DNA of 20,712 nucleotides from CAZIOQ01 sp964540975. GTDB taxonomy: Bacteria > Patescibacteriota > Microgenomatia > UBA12405 > UBA6130. A program made the translations under genes and the position numbers. The notes under the pieces were generated by a model. It was not told the DNA's origin. It searched no databases and was given only the letters and a program-made list of their open reading frames with translations. The stretch's first letter is position 1. Each line of letters starts with the position of its first letter. Below are positions 6,760 through 13,819 of this stretch, piece after piece. The DNA lies in contig CAZIOQ010000017.1 of the NCBI GenBank assembly GCA_964540975.1, forward strand, positions 1-20,712, read 5' to 3'.

Positions 6760-7321
6760 AAATCTTTCCAATCTTAAGAAGGTAATAATTTTAATTATCA
6801 TCCTTATTTTTTTGGGAGGGATATTGAGTTTAGTCAACAAAAAGATCGGCTTAAAAGAAGAAAAGACAGAAAAAATATCTCCCCAGATAAAAGAGATCTT
6901 AATCCTCCCCGATGGTTGGTCGATAATTGCTGAAAGAGATGGGGTTGAGCTTAAAATCGAAAAAGAATCAGAAAGAATGATCAAACCAACAATTGTTTTG
7001 ATAAAATCGACCAAAAAGGAAGCCAACAATGATCTTTATTTAGAAAAAATAATCCAGGGAGCCAAATATGCAATTCCCTCTTTGCAGATAACCACTAATC
7101 AACCGGCAGACCAGGATGGTTTTTATATTAGAAACTTAAGAGGATTTTATTATAATGGTCGTTATCAAGTTAATTTAAAACAACGTTTAGTGATTAAAAA
7201 TAATGAGGTTTGGACCTTAACTGCTTCTTATGACCCAAAAGAAAAGTTGTTGGAAAAGGAAATCGAAAAAATTTTTGACTCAGTCTATCAGGCTAAAATT
7301 CTTAACTCAAGCCAATTTTAA
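6734..7321 (+). CDS. Membrane-anchored PsbP/DcrB-like protein of unknown function
   Basis: This 195-residue protein has a basic N-terminus, one hydrophobic segment (about 18-36) and an extracytoplasmic domain. The domain pattern (LPDGWSIIAERDGVELKIEKE, a central amphipathic part, then VIKNNEVWTLTASYDPKE and a final FDSVYQA helix) resembles the PsbP/DcrB (DUF1795-like) fold seen in many small lipoproteins and anchored proteins. That likeness is by eye and moderate. It overlaps the end of the sortase gene by 26 bases in another frame, so the two are translationally coupled and its product may work at the surface with, or as a client of, the sortase. It has no LPxTG motif of its own. Confidence 0.75.
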   Translation: MKKIIQKIKNLSNLKKVIILIIILIFLGGILSLVNKKIGLKEEKTEKISPQIKEILILPDGWSIIAERDGVELKIEKESERMIKPTIVLIKSTKKEANNDLYLEKIIQGAKYAIPSLQITTNQPADQDGFYIRNLRGFYYNGRYQVNLKQRLVIKNNEVWTLTASYDPKEKLLEKEIEKIFDSVYQAKILNSSQF

Positions 7322-7329
7322 AAATGGTT

Positions 7330-8049
7330 TTAGTGAACAGAATTTGCAAAGATTCTAAAAATCCAACCAAAAAAACTAGTTGCTTTCTTTTCTGCTTGAA
7401 TTTGTTCCTCTATGGTTTTTCTTTCCTTGGTCAAAATAGCAATTAATTTATCAACAGCCTCTCGCTCTTCTTGCTCTGGAATATAAGCCTGGAGTTGCTC
7501 TAATTGTTCAGTCAAATGTTTAGTCTCCTCTAATTGCTGTTCGAGTTCTTTGATCGCTTTGTAATCAGGGCCGATTATTCTTTTCAAAATTTGCGGTCTT
7601 GCTTTAATTTGTCGGAGTTTTTCCCAAACTTTTTGTTGAATTTCATTCTGAATTCTAGCTATTTCGGCAACCTGCTGCTGAATATCTTCGATCAATAACG
7701 GGGAAAGGATTTCTGGCTTAGGTTTTTCTGAGAAAGGACTGTCTTGAGAGTCATTTTGGCTACTACTGGCAGTAGCAATTGCTTCATTAAAAACCTCTAC
7801 TCCTTCAGAATCACCTTGAATAATCGTGGTTGTCTTTTCAACCTTTTTCCCTTCGTTAACAATTGCCGTTGCTTCATTTTCAATATAAACCTCTTTAGCG
7901 GAAACAACTGGAGGAAAAAAGAACAGGCAAACTATTAATGCCAAACAGAATGGCAGGCGCGAAAATAAGGCCTCTGAGGCTATGGAAGGCCGGAATTCAT
8001 TCATTTTTCTCTCAGGATCGGCGATTTTCTGCCCATCCATAAAGTTCAT
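7330..8049 (-). CDS. Secreted coiled-coil protein of unknown function
   Basis: The 239-residue product has a hydrophobic segment (about 33-48) followed by VVSA-KE, a likely signal-peptidase site at residue 51, if translation starts at the first ATG. Met16 is an equally good start and would give a more normal signal peptide. After a polar, Ser-rich part (about 75-110), residues 120-225 are strongly helical and charged, with heptad-like Leu/Ile/Gln spacing (IQQQVAEIARIQNEIQQ, ELEQQLEETKHLTEQLEQL), so a coiled coil is likely. The C-terminus ends in an aromatic amphipathic patch, FFGWIFRIFANSVH. It is the third gene of the ATP-grasp/C39 unit, 21 bases after the peptidase gene. No family was recognised. 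Confidence 0.75.
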   Translation of the reverse strand: MNFMDGQKIADPERKMNEFRPSIASEALFSRLPFCLALIVCLFFFPPVVSAKEVYIENEATAIVNEGKKVEKTTTIIQGDSEGVEVFNEAIATASSSQNDSQDSPFSEKPKPEILSPLLIEDIQQQVAEIARIQNEIQQKVWEKLRQIKARPQILKRIIGPDYKAIKELEQQLEETKHLTEQLEQLQAYIPEQEEREAVDKLIAILTKERKTIEEQIQAEKKATSFFGWIFRIFANSVH

Positions 8050-8070
8050 TTTTGTTTCTTAAACCTATAA

Positions 8071-8685
8071 TTATCCCTTTTTCATTCCCAATACCCGAGG
8101 AAAAGCTGCTGACTGTGGAGTAACCACAAACATTAAATGATAATCATCAACTTGACGATGCTTTTTTGTTCTCGGATCAATTATTTCATTGATATCCCAC
8201 CATCTTCTTTCAAATTCCAAAATCGTAAACTGCCTATCTTTAAAAGCATAATCTCTATAGGGATCTGCCAGCATAATTAAATTATCTTTTGTATTAATAT
8301 AAGTGACTACGCTATAATGTCCCGGATCTTCATCATCATCTTCATCATCATGTTTGAATTCAAAAATGCCCTGCCATTCAACTCCAACTGGGTAATGGTA
8401 ACTTCTAGTTATTTTGGCTAATTCGCTAATAGTGGCGTATCTTTTAAACCAGAATTGAAATCCTGAAACTAGTTTTTTCACTGCCAAAGCTAGCTCATCA
8501 ACCGTCATCCCTCGCTCTTTAATTTTTTTGGCAACTCCAGCTGCTTTAACAAACTCTTCTTGGTCAACAGCAATCCCACAATGGCTCAAAAGCATTTCTA
8601 ACACGGCTGGACCGCAATGAGATGGAGTTTTTTGGCAAACCCTCTTTAGGTTAGGAAAAAAACGATTATAACAAATTTTTGCCAT
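8071..8685 (-). CDS. C39-like cysteine peptidase
   Basis: The 204-residue protein shows the papain-like C39 pattern: Gln18 and Cys24 in VCQKTPSHCGPAVLEML (oxyanion Gln and nucleophile), His123 in PGHYSVVTYI, and Asp141 in MLADPYRDY. C39 domains cleave leader peptides, often after double Gly, or act as free-standing peptidases. Here no transporter or membrane segment is attached, and an unusual acidic run (HDDEDDDED, 112-120) sits just before the active His. No signal peptide is evident, so it may act in the cytoplasm. Its start overlaps the ATP-grasp gene by 20 bases, which implies coupled translation. The substrate is unknown; a peptide made or modified by the ATP-grasp enzyme is an attractive inference. 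Confidence 0.8.
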   Translation of the reverse strand: MAKICYNRFFPNLKRVCQKTPSHCGPAVLEMLLSHCGIAVDQEEFVKAAGVAKKIKERGMTVDELALAVKKLVSGFQFWFKRYATISELAKITRSYHYPVGVEWQGIFEFKHDDEDDDEDPGHYSVVTYINTKDNLIMLADPYRDYAFKDRQFTILEFERRWWDINEIIDPRTKKHRQVDDYHLMFVVTPQSAAFPRVLGMKKG

Positions 8686-9799
8686 ATTTTGTCAAAAGAC
8701 TCGTTAACACTTCTTCAAAAGTAATTTTATGGAGAGCTAAAACTTCTGTAAACGGTAATCCCAAATCCGGACCAAAGGCAGTATTAGGATTAGAGTCAGT
8801 AAAATAAGGAATATTTGTTTTTTCGTCAACTCGAACATCAAATTTCGCATAATCCTTGTGGTGCAATCCCTTAAAAGCTCTTACCGCTAGTTGGCCAATT
8901 TTGGCTGCGAGTGACTCCTCAACATAATCATATCTGTAAGCCCTAGCATCTTCATAAGACTCTATACTAGTAAAATAATGTTTTCCATCAGGTTTTGTCT
9001 TAAAAATTTTTTGACCCATAAAAACATGTTTTTTTCTCCCATCATCAAAAACGATTACGGTAATTTCTGGGCCATCAATAAATTGCTCGACGATAACAGG
9101 CATTTTATAGGTAGTAATCATCTTATCAACTTGTTTTTGGGCTTCTTTAATCGTCTCTTTAACTGCCTTGTTATCAATTCCAACGCTACCGCCACTTTCA
9201 TTAAGTTTCACAATAAGAGGCAATCCTAATTCTTCATCTACTCTTGTTGCTACTCGACGAACAAATTGGAAAGCTGGTGTAGGAATGCCGTAAGCCATTA
9301 ACAGTCTTTTAGTTAAATTGCGATTATTGCCAATAACTAGTCCTTCCATTCCTGCTCCAGTATAAGGAATATTAGATAATTCTAAAGCCGCCGGAACAGA
9401 AGTTTGCAGTCGATCTTTGCCTCTTAAAGTATCAACTAAATTTATCACCAAATCAGGTTTATCAACCAAAAGATTAGTCAAAAAATACTGATCGCCGGGA
9501 GATGTTTTTGCCTGAATTCCTAATTCTCTTATTTTTTGAACTACCTGCTCAGCCCTTTCTTCAACTTCTACTTCAGCTTGATAAGCTTCTTTTGTCGGGA
9601 ACCATTCTGCCTCGACATGAGAATAGGCAACGGTAATAAGCTTAAACTTTTTTAATACTTCTTTGTCAATCTGCAGTTGAACTTTTGAGCCTCGCCTAAG
9701 TCCACCTTCGCCTTCAACTTTTAGCTGATCTTTTTTAGAAGAATCAACTTTTTTCTCCCCAGCCTTCTGTTTTTCTAAGATTCTTGGCAATCTAATCAT
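8666..9799 (-). CDS. D-Ala-D-Ala ligase-like ATP-grasp enzyme
   Basis: A 377-residue ATP-dependent carboxylate-amine ligase. Residues 1-50 are a charged, low-complexity extension not found in ordinary Ddl. From 53 the fold is Ddl-like: a substrate region (DLVINLVDTLRGKDRLQTSVP, 117-136, and IPYTGAG, 144-150), the ATP-grasp loop LPLIVKLNESGGSVGI (193-208) with Lys198, VIVEQFIDGPE (235-245), and the metal-binding Asp321 (KFDVR) with Asp335, Asn337 and Asn339 (TDSNPNT). It is not a standard cell-wall Ddl: the N-terminal extension and the DSNPNTAFGP motif differ, and its gene is overlapped by that of a C39 peptidase. Ligation of an amino acid or peptide is supported; the actual substrate is not known. 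Confidence 0.82.
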   Translation of the reverse strand: MIRLPRILEKQKAGEKKVDSSKKDQLKVEGEGGLRRGSKVQLQIDKEVLKKFKLITVAYSHVEAEWFPTKEAYQAEVEVEERAEQVVQKIRELGIQAKTSPGDQYFLTNLLVDKPDLVINLVDTLRGKDRLQTSVPAALELSNIPYTGAGMEGLVIGNNRNLTKRLLMAYGIPTPAFQFVRRVATRVDEELGLPLIVKLNESGGSVGIDNKAVKETIKEAQKQVDKMITTYKMPVIVEQFIDGPEITVIVFDDGRKKHVFMGQKIFKTKPDGKHYFTSIESYEDARAYRYDYVEESLAAKIGQLAVRAFKGLHHKDYAKFDVRVDEKTNIPYFTDSNPNTAFGPDLGLPFTEVLALHKITFEEVLTSLLTKYGKNLL

Positions 9800-9904
9800 A
9801 TCAAAGTCTATCGTCTTTAAAATAAAAATTCAACATCAGATCAAAATGGCTTCTTCCCCCCTCCATTGGTATCGGTCGTCTTTTCTTGCCTGCTTTAGTT
9901 TGCC

Positions 9905-9920
9905 CAAGATCACAAGATCA
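9905..9920. repeat. Tandem 8-bp repeat CAAGATCA x2
   Basis: Two perfect head-to-tail copies of CAAGATCA (9905-9912, 9913-9920) lie in the divergent spacer between the ATP-grasp and aminomutase genes. They could be half-sites for a regulator. Nothing else in the spacer repeats this word exactly. Confidence 0.4.
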
Positions 9921-9947
9921 GCGGAAGTATTTAAGGAGGAAACAAAA

Positions 9948-9996
9948 AAAACACTTGACAGCTTGATCATATTAATCAAATAATTAAAAGTGTTTT
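9948..9996 (+). promoter_or_regulatory. Promoter of the aminomutase gene inside nested palindromes
   Basis: TTGACA (9955-9960) and AATAAT (9979-9984) form a promoter with an 18-base spacer. An outer inverted repeat AAAACACTT/AAGTGTTTT (9948-9956, 9988-9996) is perfect over nine bases. An inner one, TTGAT/ATCAA (9963-9967, 9975-9979), has nearly the same centre. The nested symmetry over a promoter suggests an operator bound by a dimer or tetramer, or a cruciform. Confidence 0.6.
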
Positions 9997-10033
9997 CCTT
10001 GTCTGGGGCCTAAAGAAAGACGAGGATTCGCAG

Positions 10034-11158
10034 GTGCGAAAAATGAAAAATAAAGCCAAAAATGGGAAAATTGTTCCTCGAGGAATGAAAACAATTTTGC
10101 CTCATGGTGGTTTACCTGAAAATATCTCCCCTTATTTAATTAATCTGATTCAAAAAACAGGCGGGATTAACGGCCCAATTGGAAAACAATTTATTGCTCA
10201 ACCAACTAAAGAAAAAAAATATGCCAAAACCAAAATAATTGACCCATTAATTGAAGATAAATACAGAAAAGCCCCTGGTTTAATATATAAGTATCGGGGA
10301 AAAATTGGCAAAAATGGCAAAATTATTTGTTATGGCCGAGTTTTGTGGACAATTACTTATTTCTGTGAGAGTTATTGTCGATTCTGTACCCGTGGCCGAG
10401 AAGTAGGAGTTCTGGGTCAAAAACCGTTATTAACAGAAAAACAAATAAATCAAGGGTTTGAATTTTTAAAAAATCATCCGGAGATAAATGAAGTAATTTT
10501 GTCTGGTGGCGATCCTTTAGTAATACCAAAACAATATCTTAAAAAAATTATTCACCATCTAGTTAGGTTTCAAAAACAAGGATCGTTAGATATTATAAGA
10601 ATTGGCACCAGATTACCAATCTCCAGTCCCCTGACAATTAAAACCTGGCATTACAATTTGTTAGCAAAGATCAAAAATCCCTATCTTATGGTACATATCA
10701 ATCATCCTGCAGAATTAACACCCCAAGCAATTAAGGTTTTAAATAATTTCAGGCAGAAATCTCAGGCTCTAATTCTCAGCCAAACAGTCCTTTTAAAAGA
10801 AGTCAATGATTCGGCCAAAATTTTATCTGAATTATTTGTCAAAATGACTAAAGAAGGGATAAGGCCTTATTATGTTTTTCAAAATGACCCGGTTTATTGG
10901 GCAAAACATTTTACTGTTCCAATTGGAAAAGCAATCAAAATATGGCAAAGCCTAAGATCAAAGTTATCAGGTGTGGCCGCTACTGCGAGATTCGTCATTG
11001 ACACTCCTTTTGGATTTGGTAAAATTCCAATTCCCGAAGGAGAAGCTTGGAAAGTTGATTATTCCTGTTTTTATGATTTTAAAAAGAAAAAGCACCCACT
11101 TTCTCTCCAAAGAAGACGGCTATCTTTTACCCTTAAAAAACATATTTTGGGATCTTGA
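10034..11158 (+). CDS. kamA: Lysine 2,3-aminomutase family radical SAM enzyme
   Basis: This 374-residue radical SAM/PLP enzyme most likely moves the alpha-amino group of lysine to give beta-lysine. The [4Fe-4S] motif is Cys111-x3-Cys115-x2-Cys118 (FCESYCRFCTR), followed by SGGDPL (157-162). The PLP lysine fits Lys330 in IDTPFGFGK. The two acidic residues that bind the lysine side chain in KamA align with Asp285 (QNDPVYWAKHF) and Asp323 (VIDTP); glutamate mutases lose them, so lysine is favoured. The stretch GKNGKI before the cluster and the GFGK (not GGGGK) motif are divergent. The start may be GTG10034, preceded by AGGA, or ATG10043; both lie in or beside a small hairpin (TTCGCA/TGCGAA). It diverges from the ATP-grasp operon and ends nine bases from the converging ATP-cone gene. 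Confidence 0.85.
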   Translation: MRKMKNKAKNGKIVPRGMKTILPHGGLPENISPYLINLIQKTGGINGPIGKQFIAQPTKEKKYAKTKIIDPLIEDKYRKAPGLIYKYRGKIGKNGKIICYGRVLWTITYFCESYCRFCTRGREVGVLGQKPLLTEKQINQGFEFLKNHPEINEVILSGGDPLVIPKQYLKKIIHHLVRFQKQGSLDIIRIGTRLPISSPLTIKTWHYNLLAKIKNPYLMVHINHPAELTPQAIKVLNNFRQKSQALILSQTVLLKEVNDSAKILSELFVKMTKEGIRPYYVFQNDPVYWAKHFTVPIGKAIKIWQSLRSKLSGVAATARFVIDTPFGFGKIPIPEGEAWKVDYSCFYDFKKKKHPLSLQRRRLSFTLKKHILGS

Positions 11159-11167
11159 AAGAAAAAT

Positions 11168-11422
11168 TTAAACAAGAGTTTTTTTGTATGTTTCAAAAGC
11201 ATTAGCTGCTTCTCGGTCAACCAAGCGCAAAAGCTCGATTACTTTATTTCTGATATCGCTGCTTTTTATTGTCTCGTTCTCGGCTGCCTTTTGCGCCCAT
11301 GATTCAACTAAAACAGCAACGCTAGCCGCTACTTCCGCTGGAGCTCCCGCTTTCACCACACCTCCAGATATTTTGTTGCGATCAAAGTCTTCTAATCTCC
11401 CATCCCTTTTTTCTACCCTCAT
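11168..11422 (-). CDS. Stand-alone ATP-cone domain protein
   Basis: From the ATG at 11422-11420 this encodes 84 residues that are essentially one ATP-cone: MRVEKRDGRLEDFDRNKISG, KAGA, SSDIRNKVIELLR, and VDREAANAFETYKKTL. ATP-cones bind ATP/dATP and usually sit at the N-terminus of ribonucleotide reductases or in the repressor NrdR; the zinc ribbon of NrdR is missing here. A TTG eight codons upstream is in frame, but the ribosome binding site lies between it and the ATG, so the shorter start is chosen. It follows threonine dehydrogenase by 32 bases on the same strand. No reductase gene is in the window, so its partner is unknown. Confidence 0.88.
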   Translation of the reverse strand: MRVEKRDGRLEDFDRNKISGGVVKAGAPAEVAASVAVLVESWAQKAAENETIKSSDIRNKVIELLRLVDREAANAFETYKKTLV

Positions 11423-11426
11423 CTTC

Positions 11427-11437
11427 CTCACCTCCTT
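11427..11437 (-). promoter_or_regulatory. Strong ribosome binding site deciding the ATP-cone start
   Basis: On minus the bases read AAGGAGGTGAG, four bases before the ATG at 11422. This rules out the TTG at 11446 as the main start. Confidence 0.85.
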
Positions 11438-11454
11438 TTTGATCAAATCAAATT

Positions 11455-12390
11455 CTAATCAAAAAAATTGAGTCCTTTAAGCATTGCTTTGGTTGTTTTT
11501 GCCAAATCAAACTTCGGTTGCCAACCCCAATCTTTTCTCGCCCAACTATCATCAATTGATTTTGGCCAAGAATCAGCAATTTTCTGCCGCTGATCAGGAC
11601 AGTACTTCACCTTTAAAGGAATGTATTTTTGGATTTCTTTTGCTAATTCTTTTGGAGAAAAACTTATTCCGGCCAAATTATAACTGGTTCTTATTGAAAG
11701 TTTCTTAGAATCGACATCCATAATCATCAATGTTGCCTTAATTGCATCATCAGTATAAATCATTGGCAAAGTGGTATTCTCTTTAACAAAACATTGATAT
11801 TGACCATTCTTAACAGCACCGTAAAACATTCCTACCGCCCAATCTGTTGTTCCACCGCCGGGTGGTGTTTTGAAACTAATCACCCCTGGGTAACGAACAC
11901 TTCTTACATCAACACCATATTTAAAAAAGTAATATTGAGACAACAATTCTCCTGCCACTTTAGTCACCCCATACATTGTTGTTGGCTCCAAAATAGTCTT
12001 TTGGGGGGTATTGATTTTGGGAGTGGTTGGGCCAAAAACAGCAATTGAGCTGGGCCAAAAAACTTTTAACCTATACTCAACCGCCAGATCCAAAACATTT
12101 TTCAAGCCACCAATATTAACCTGCCAAGTTAAGCTTGGATTTTCTTCTCCTTTGGCTGACAAAATTGCGACTAAATGATAAACAGCGTCAATATTGTATT
12201 TCTCAACAACTTTTTTTAATCTTTTACTATCATTAATTTCAATTTTTTCTACGATCCCCTCAAAATTAGAAGGAATATGACGATGACCTAAGGCAATCAC
12301 CGAATCTTGGCCATATTTCCGCTGCAACACTGGCACTAGTTCACTCCCAATCTGACCAAATGCTCCAGTAACAAGGATTCTTTTTTTCAT
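11455..12390 (-). CDS. tdh: L-threonine 3-dehydrogenase, SDR (epimerase-like) type
   Basis: The 311-residue enzyme belongs to the extended SDR family and is expected to oxidise L-threonine to 2-amino-3-ketobutyrate with NAD+ in the cytoplasm. The Rossmann motif is GAFGQIG (9-15). The stretch YHLVAILSAKGEENPSLTWQ (71-90), FWPSSIAVFGPTTPK (111-125), and the catalytic Tyr140-x3-Lys144 in TMYGVTKVAGE are signatures of the short-chain threonine dehydrogenase group, as are YPGVISFKTPPGGGTTD, LPMIYTDDAIKAT and ADSWPKSIDDSWARKDWGW. Ordinary UDP-sugar epimerases lack this combination. The usual partner, 2-amino-3-ketobutyrate CoA ligase, is not in the window. The start codon lies about eight bases after the predicted transcription start and has no Shine-Dalgarno. 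The ATP-cone gene is next downstream. Confidence 0.93.
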   Translation of the reverse strand: MKKRILVTGAFGQIGSELVPVLQRKYGQDSVIALGHRHIPSNFEGIVEKIEINDSKRLKKVVEKYNIDAVYHLVAILSAKGEENPSLTWQVNIGGLKNVLDLAVEYRLKVFWPSSIAVFGPTTPKINTPQKTILEPTTMYGVTKVAGELLSQYYFFKYGVDVRSVRYPGVISFKTPPGGGTTDWAVGMFYGAVKNGQYQCFVKENTTLPMIYTDDAIKATLMIMDVDSKKLSIRTSYNLAGISFSPKELAKEIQKYIPLKVKYCPDQRQKIADSWPKSIDDSWARKDWGWQPKFDLAKTTKAMLKGLNFFD

Positions 12391-12404
12391 AAATTATTTT
12401 TTCC

Positions 12405-12413
12405 ATTTTAGCA
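12405..12413 (-). promoter_or_regulatory. Extended -10 promoter of threonine dehydrogenase
   Basis: On minus the bases read TGCTAAAAT, a TGn plus TAAAAT extended -10 box. There is no good -35. The predicted start near 12398 leaves a leader of about eight bases. Confidence 0.5.
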
Positions 12414-12443
12414 CGTTATTTTAAAAAACAATACCCAATTTCA

Positions 12444-12476
12444 TTTCGCATGACCGAAATCGATCAGCGATTTTTT
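12444..12476 (+). other. Two mutually exclusive hairpins in a divergent spacer
   Basis: TTTCG (12444-12448) can pair with CGAAA (12455-12459), and AAATCG (12457-12462) with CGATTT (12468-12473). The second is followed by more T, so it looks like an intrinsic terminator on plus; the two stems share AAA and cannot form together. No plus-strand transcript is expected to enter from the left, so it may instead act in the minus leader of threonine dehydrogenase or on DNA. Confidence 0.35.
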
Positions 12477-12495
12477 GCATTATGGATTATAATAT

Positions 12496-12501
12496 TATAA
12501 T
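12496..12501 (+). promoter_or_regulatory. -10 box of the lipoprotein gene
   Basis: A perfect TATAAT (12496-12501) follows another at 12488-12493. TTGCAT (12475-12480) is the nearest -35-like word but is only 15 bases away. The start codon is 15 bases after the second -10 box, with no Shine-Dalgarno. Confidence 0.5.
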
Positions 12502-12516
12502 AAATAAGAATCACTG

Positions 12517-13224
12517 ATGAATAATGAAAGATTAGTTCCTAGACGAAAACTTTTAGAGTGGGCTTTATTATCTTTGGGAGGAGTGATAACTTCTTGCGCC
12601 ACCTCTACTGAGTCTCCCTTTTCGCCGCAAAAAAAGCCGGTACCTACTCCAAAAATCTTTTCACCGACTATCATTCCCGACCAAGCAGAATTTCCTTTTT
12701 CCTCAGCCTATCTTCAAAATGACTTTGCTATCAAAACTTTGATTGAACAAGCACAAAAACATGAAATAATCAAGATAGAAAACATCCTTATAGGGTATAT
12801 TTTCCGATTCCCCTGGGAAAAAGGAGAGGCCTATATTGCTACACTGGAGACTATTAACCAAGAAGAGAAAACCCAAACAACAGCTCTCCTTTTAAGTGCT
12901 GATTGTCTTTATGAAGCATTAAGAAAAGATGATGCACTTGGCAGTAATCTTCTTCCAGGCATATGGCATCCCCAAAAAAGAATCGATTTCTTAAAAGCCG
13001 AAGTGGCAATTCCCTCAGAGATTGGTGTTCCGGTAGCGATTTTGAACCTAAAAGATCTTTGTTACCAAGGCTCAACTCAAAACTGCGAAGAAGAAACAGC
13101 GATAGAAAGATTGAAAGAAACAATCACTAAAATCAAATGGGATCAATTGCCTCAGGAAACAGGAGAATTCATTGGGTGGTTTAGCAAAGAATTCCTCAAA
13201 GGTTTAAAACGCGGCATTCAATAA
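12517..13224 (+). CDS. Putative lipoprotein of unknown function
   Basis: The 235-residue product starts with a lipoprotein signal: basic residues, a hydrophobic core (about 12-24), then ITSC with Cys27 as the lipidated residue. A pair of arginines (Arg9-Arg10) before the core gives it a Tat-like look, but the rest of the Tat motif is weak. A Pro/Ser linker (about 30-55) leads to a mixed alpha/beta domain of 170 residues with a YIFRFPWEKGEAYIATLE strand pair and a helical end (ETAIERLKETITKI). I recognise no family. It is transcribed alone, diverging from threonine dehydrogenase and converging on the small membrane protein. It is probably anchored outside the membrane. Confidence 0.75.
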   Translation: MNNERLVPRRKLLEWALLSLGGVITSCATSTESPFSPQKKPVPTPKIFSPTIIPDQAEFPFSSAYLQNDFAIKTLIEQAQKHEIIKIENILIGYIFRFPWEKGEAYIATLETINQEEKTQTTALLLSADCLYEALRKDDALGSNLLPGIWHPQKRIDFLKAEVAIPSEIGVPVAILNLKDLCYQGSTQNCEEETAIERLKETITKIKWDQLPQETGEFIGWFSKEFLKGLKRGIQ

Positions 13225-13272
13225 GAATTAAAGCTACTTCAAGGGACTTGAGAAAAATAACTTCTCTTCGCT

Positions 13273-13293
13273 AAGAAAAAGTAAAGTTTTCTT
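13273..13293. terminator. AT-rich bidirectional terminator-like hairpin
   Basis: AAGAAAA (13273-13279) pairs with TTTTCTT (13287-13293) around a seven-base loop, and T-rich and A-rich flanks suit both directions. It sits between the converging lipoprotein and small membrane protein genes. The stem is almost all A-T, so it is weak. Confidence 0.35.
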
Positions 13294-13295
13294 TT

Positions 13296-13547
13296 TCATC
13301 TTTGTCTTTCTCGAATACATCTTTCTGTTTCCTCTTTCACAAGTCTTTCTTTTGTGTTTTGATCTGTTAATTGCAATAAACTCGCTGCCTCAGAAATTTT
13401 TTTCTCTGCCTCTCTTTTGCAAACACTTTCCAGGGAAAAATATTTCAGAATATATCCAGCGATAAACATTCCTAAAATTAATATCAGCAATAAACGAAAA
13501 ATAGACCCTTTTGCTAAGGCATAAATTAAAATTTTCTCTAATTTCAT
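13296..13547 (-). CDS. Small single-pass membrane protein, unknown
   Basis: An 83-residue product with a hydrophobic segment (about 17-34, FRLLLILILGMFIAGYIL) and a charged, helical C-terminus with two cysteines (Cys43, Cys77). No family was recognised. There is no clear Shine-Dalgarno at the ATG. The same frame stays open for 32 codons upstream to a TGA, with a protein-like composition (CQLNISGYKAKDG, VCDDDC) but no usual start codon, so the true protein could be longer or the upstream part may be decayed coding sequence. Confidence 0.5.
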   Translation of the reverse strand: MKLEKILIYALAKGSIFRLLLILILGMFIAGYILKYFSLESVCKREAEKKISEAASLLQLTDQNTKERLVKEETERCIRERQR

Positions 13548-13819
13548 TTTTTGCTGACAGTCATCATCGCAAACAATATCCTTCTGATCTCCATCTTTAG
13601 CTTTATAACCAGAAATATTTAACTGGCATTGGGCTCCGATGCCTCAAAACAAATAAGTTTTAAAAGTCTACCATATTTACCAGTTTCGGAAACATTACTT
13701 TTTAATTCTATCTTTTAACCTTCAACTAATTTCTTTGTTTTTGTCAGAAGCCTCTTGGTCATAATATTGAATTGGCCTTGTCTACCCCACATCTAAAGCT
13801 CCATTGTATCTTAGTTTAA
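13548..13819. other. Intergenic stretch with possible decayed small gene
   Basis: No intact gene is supported. On minus a 25-codon frame begins with ATG 13792-13790, eight bases after a TGGAG word, and ends with TAA at 13717-13715. The same frame then stays open for another 31 codons, to a TAA at 13624-13622. A hairpin GGCAT/ATGCC (13625-13629 with 13639-13643) lies near that second stop. This could be a stop-interrupted small gene, a read-through case, or an RNA element. Confidence 0.3.

Noticed and set aside
9931..9943. AAGGAGGAAAC, a Shine-Dalgarno-like word before the aminomutase promoter
   Set aside because: It lies upstream of the -35 box, and no start codon with an open frame follows at a suitable distance.
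11455..12390. UDP-glucose 4-epimerase
   Set aside because: The motifs ILSAKGEENP, WPSSIAVFGPTTPK and ADSWPKSIDDS are those of SDR-type threonine dehydrogenase, not of sugar epimerases.
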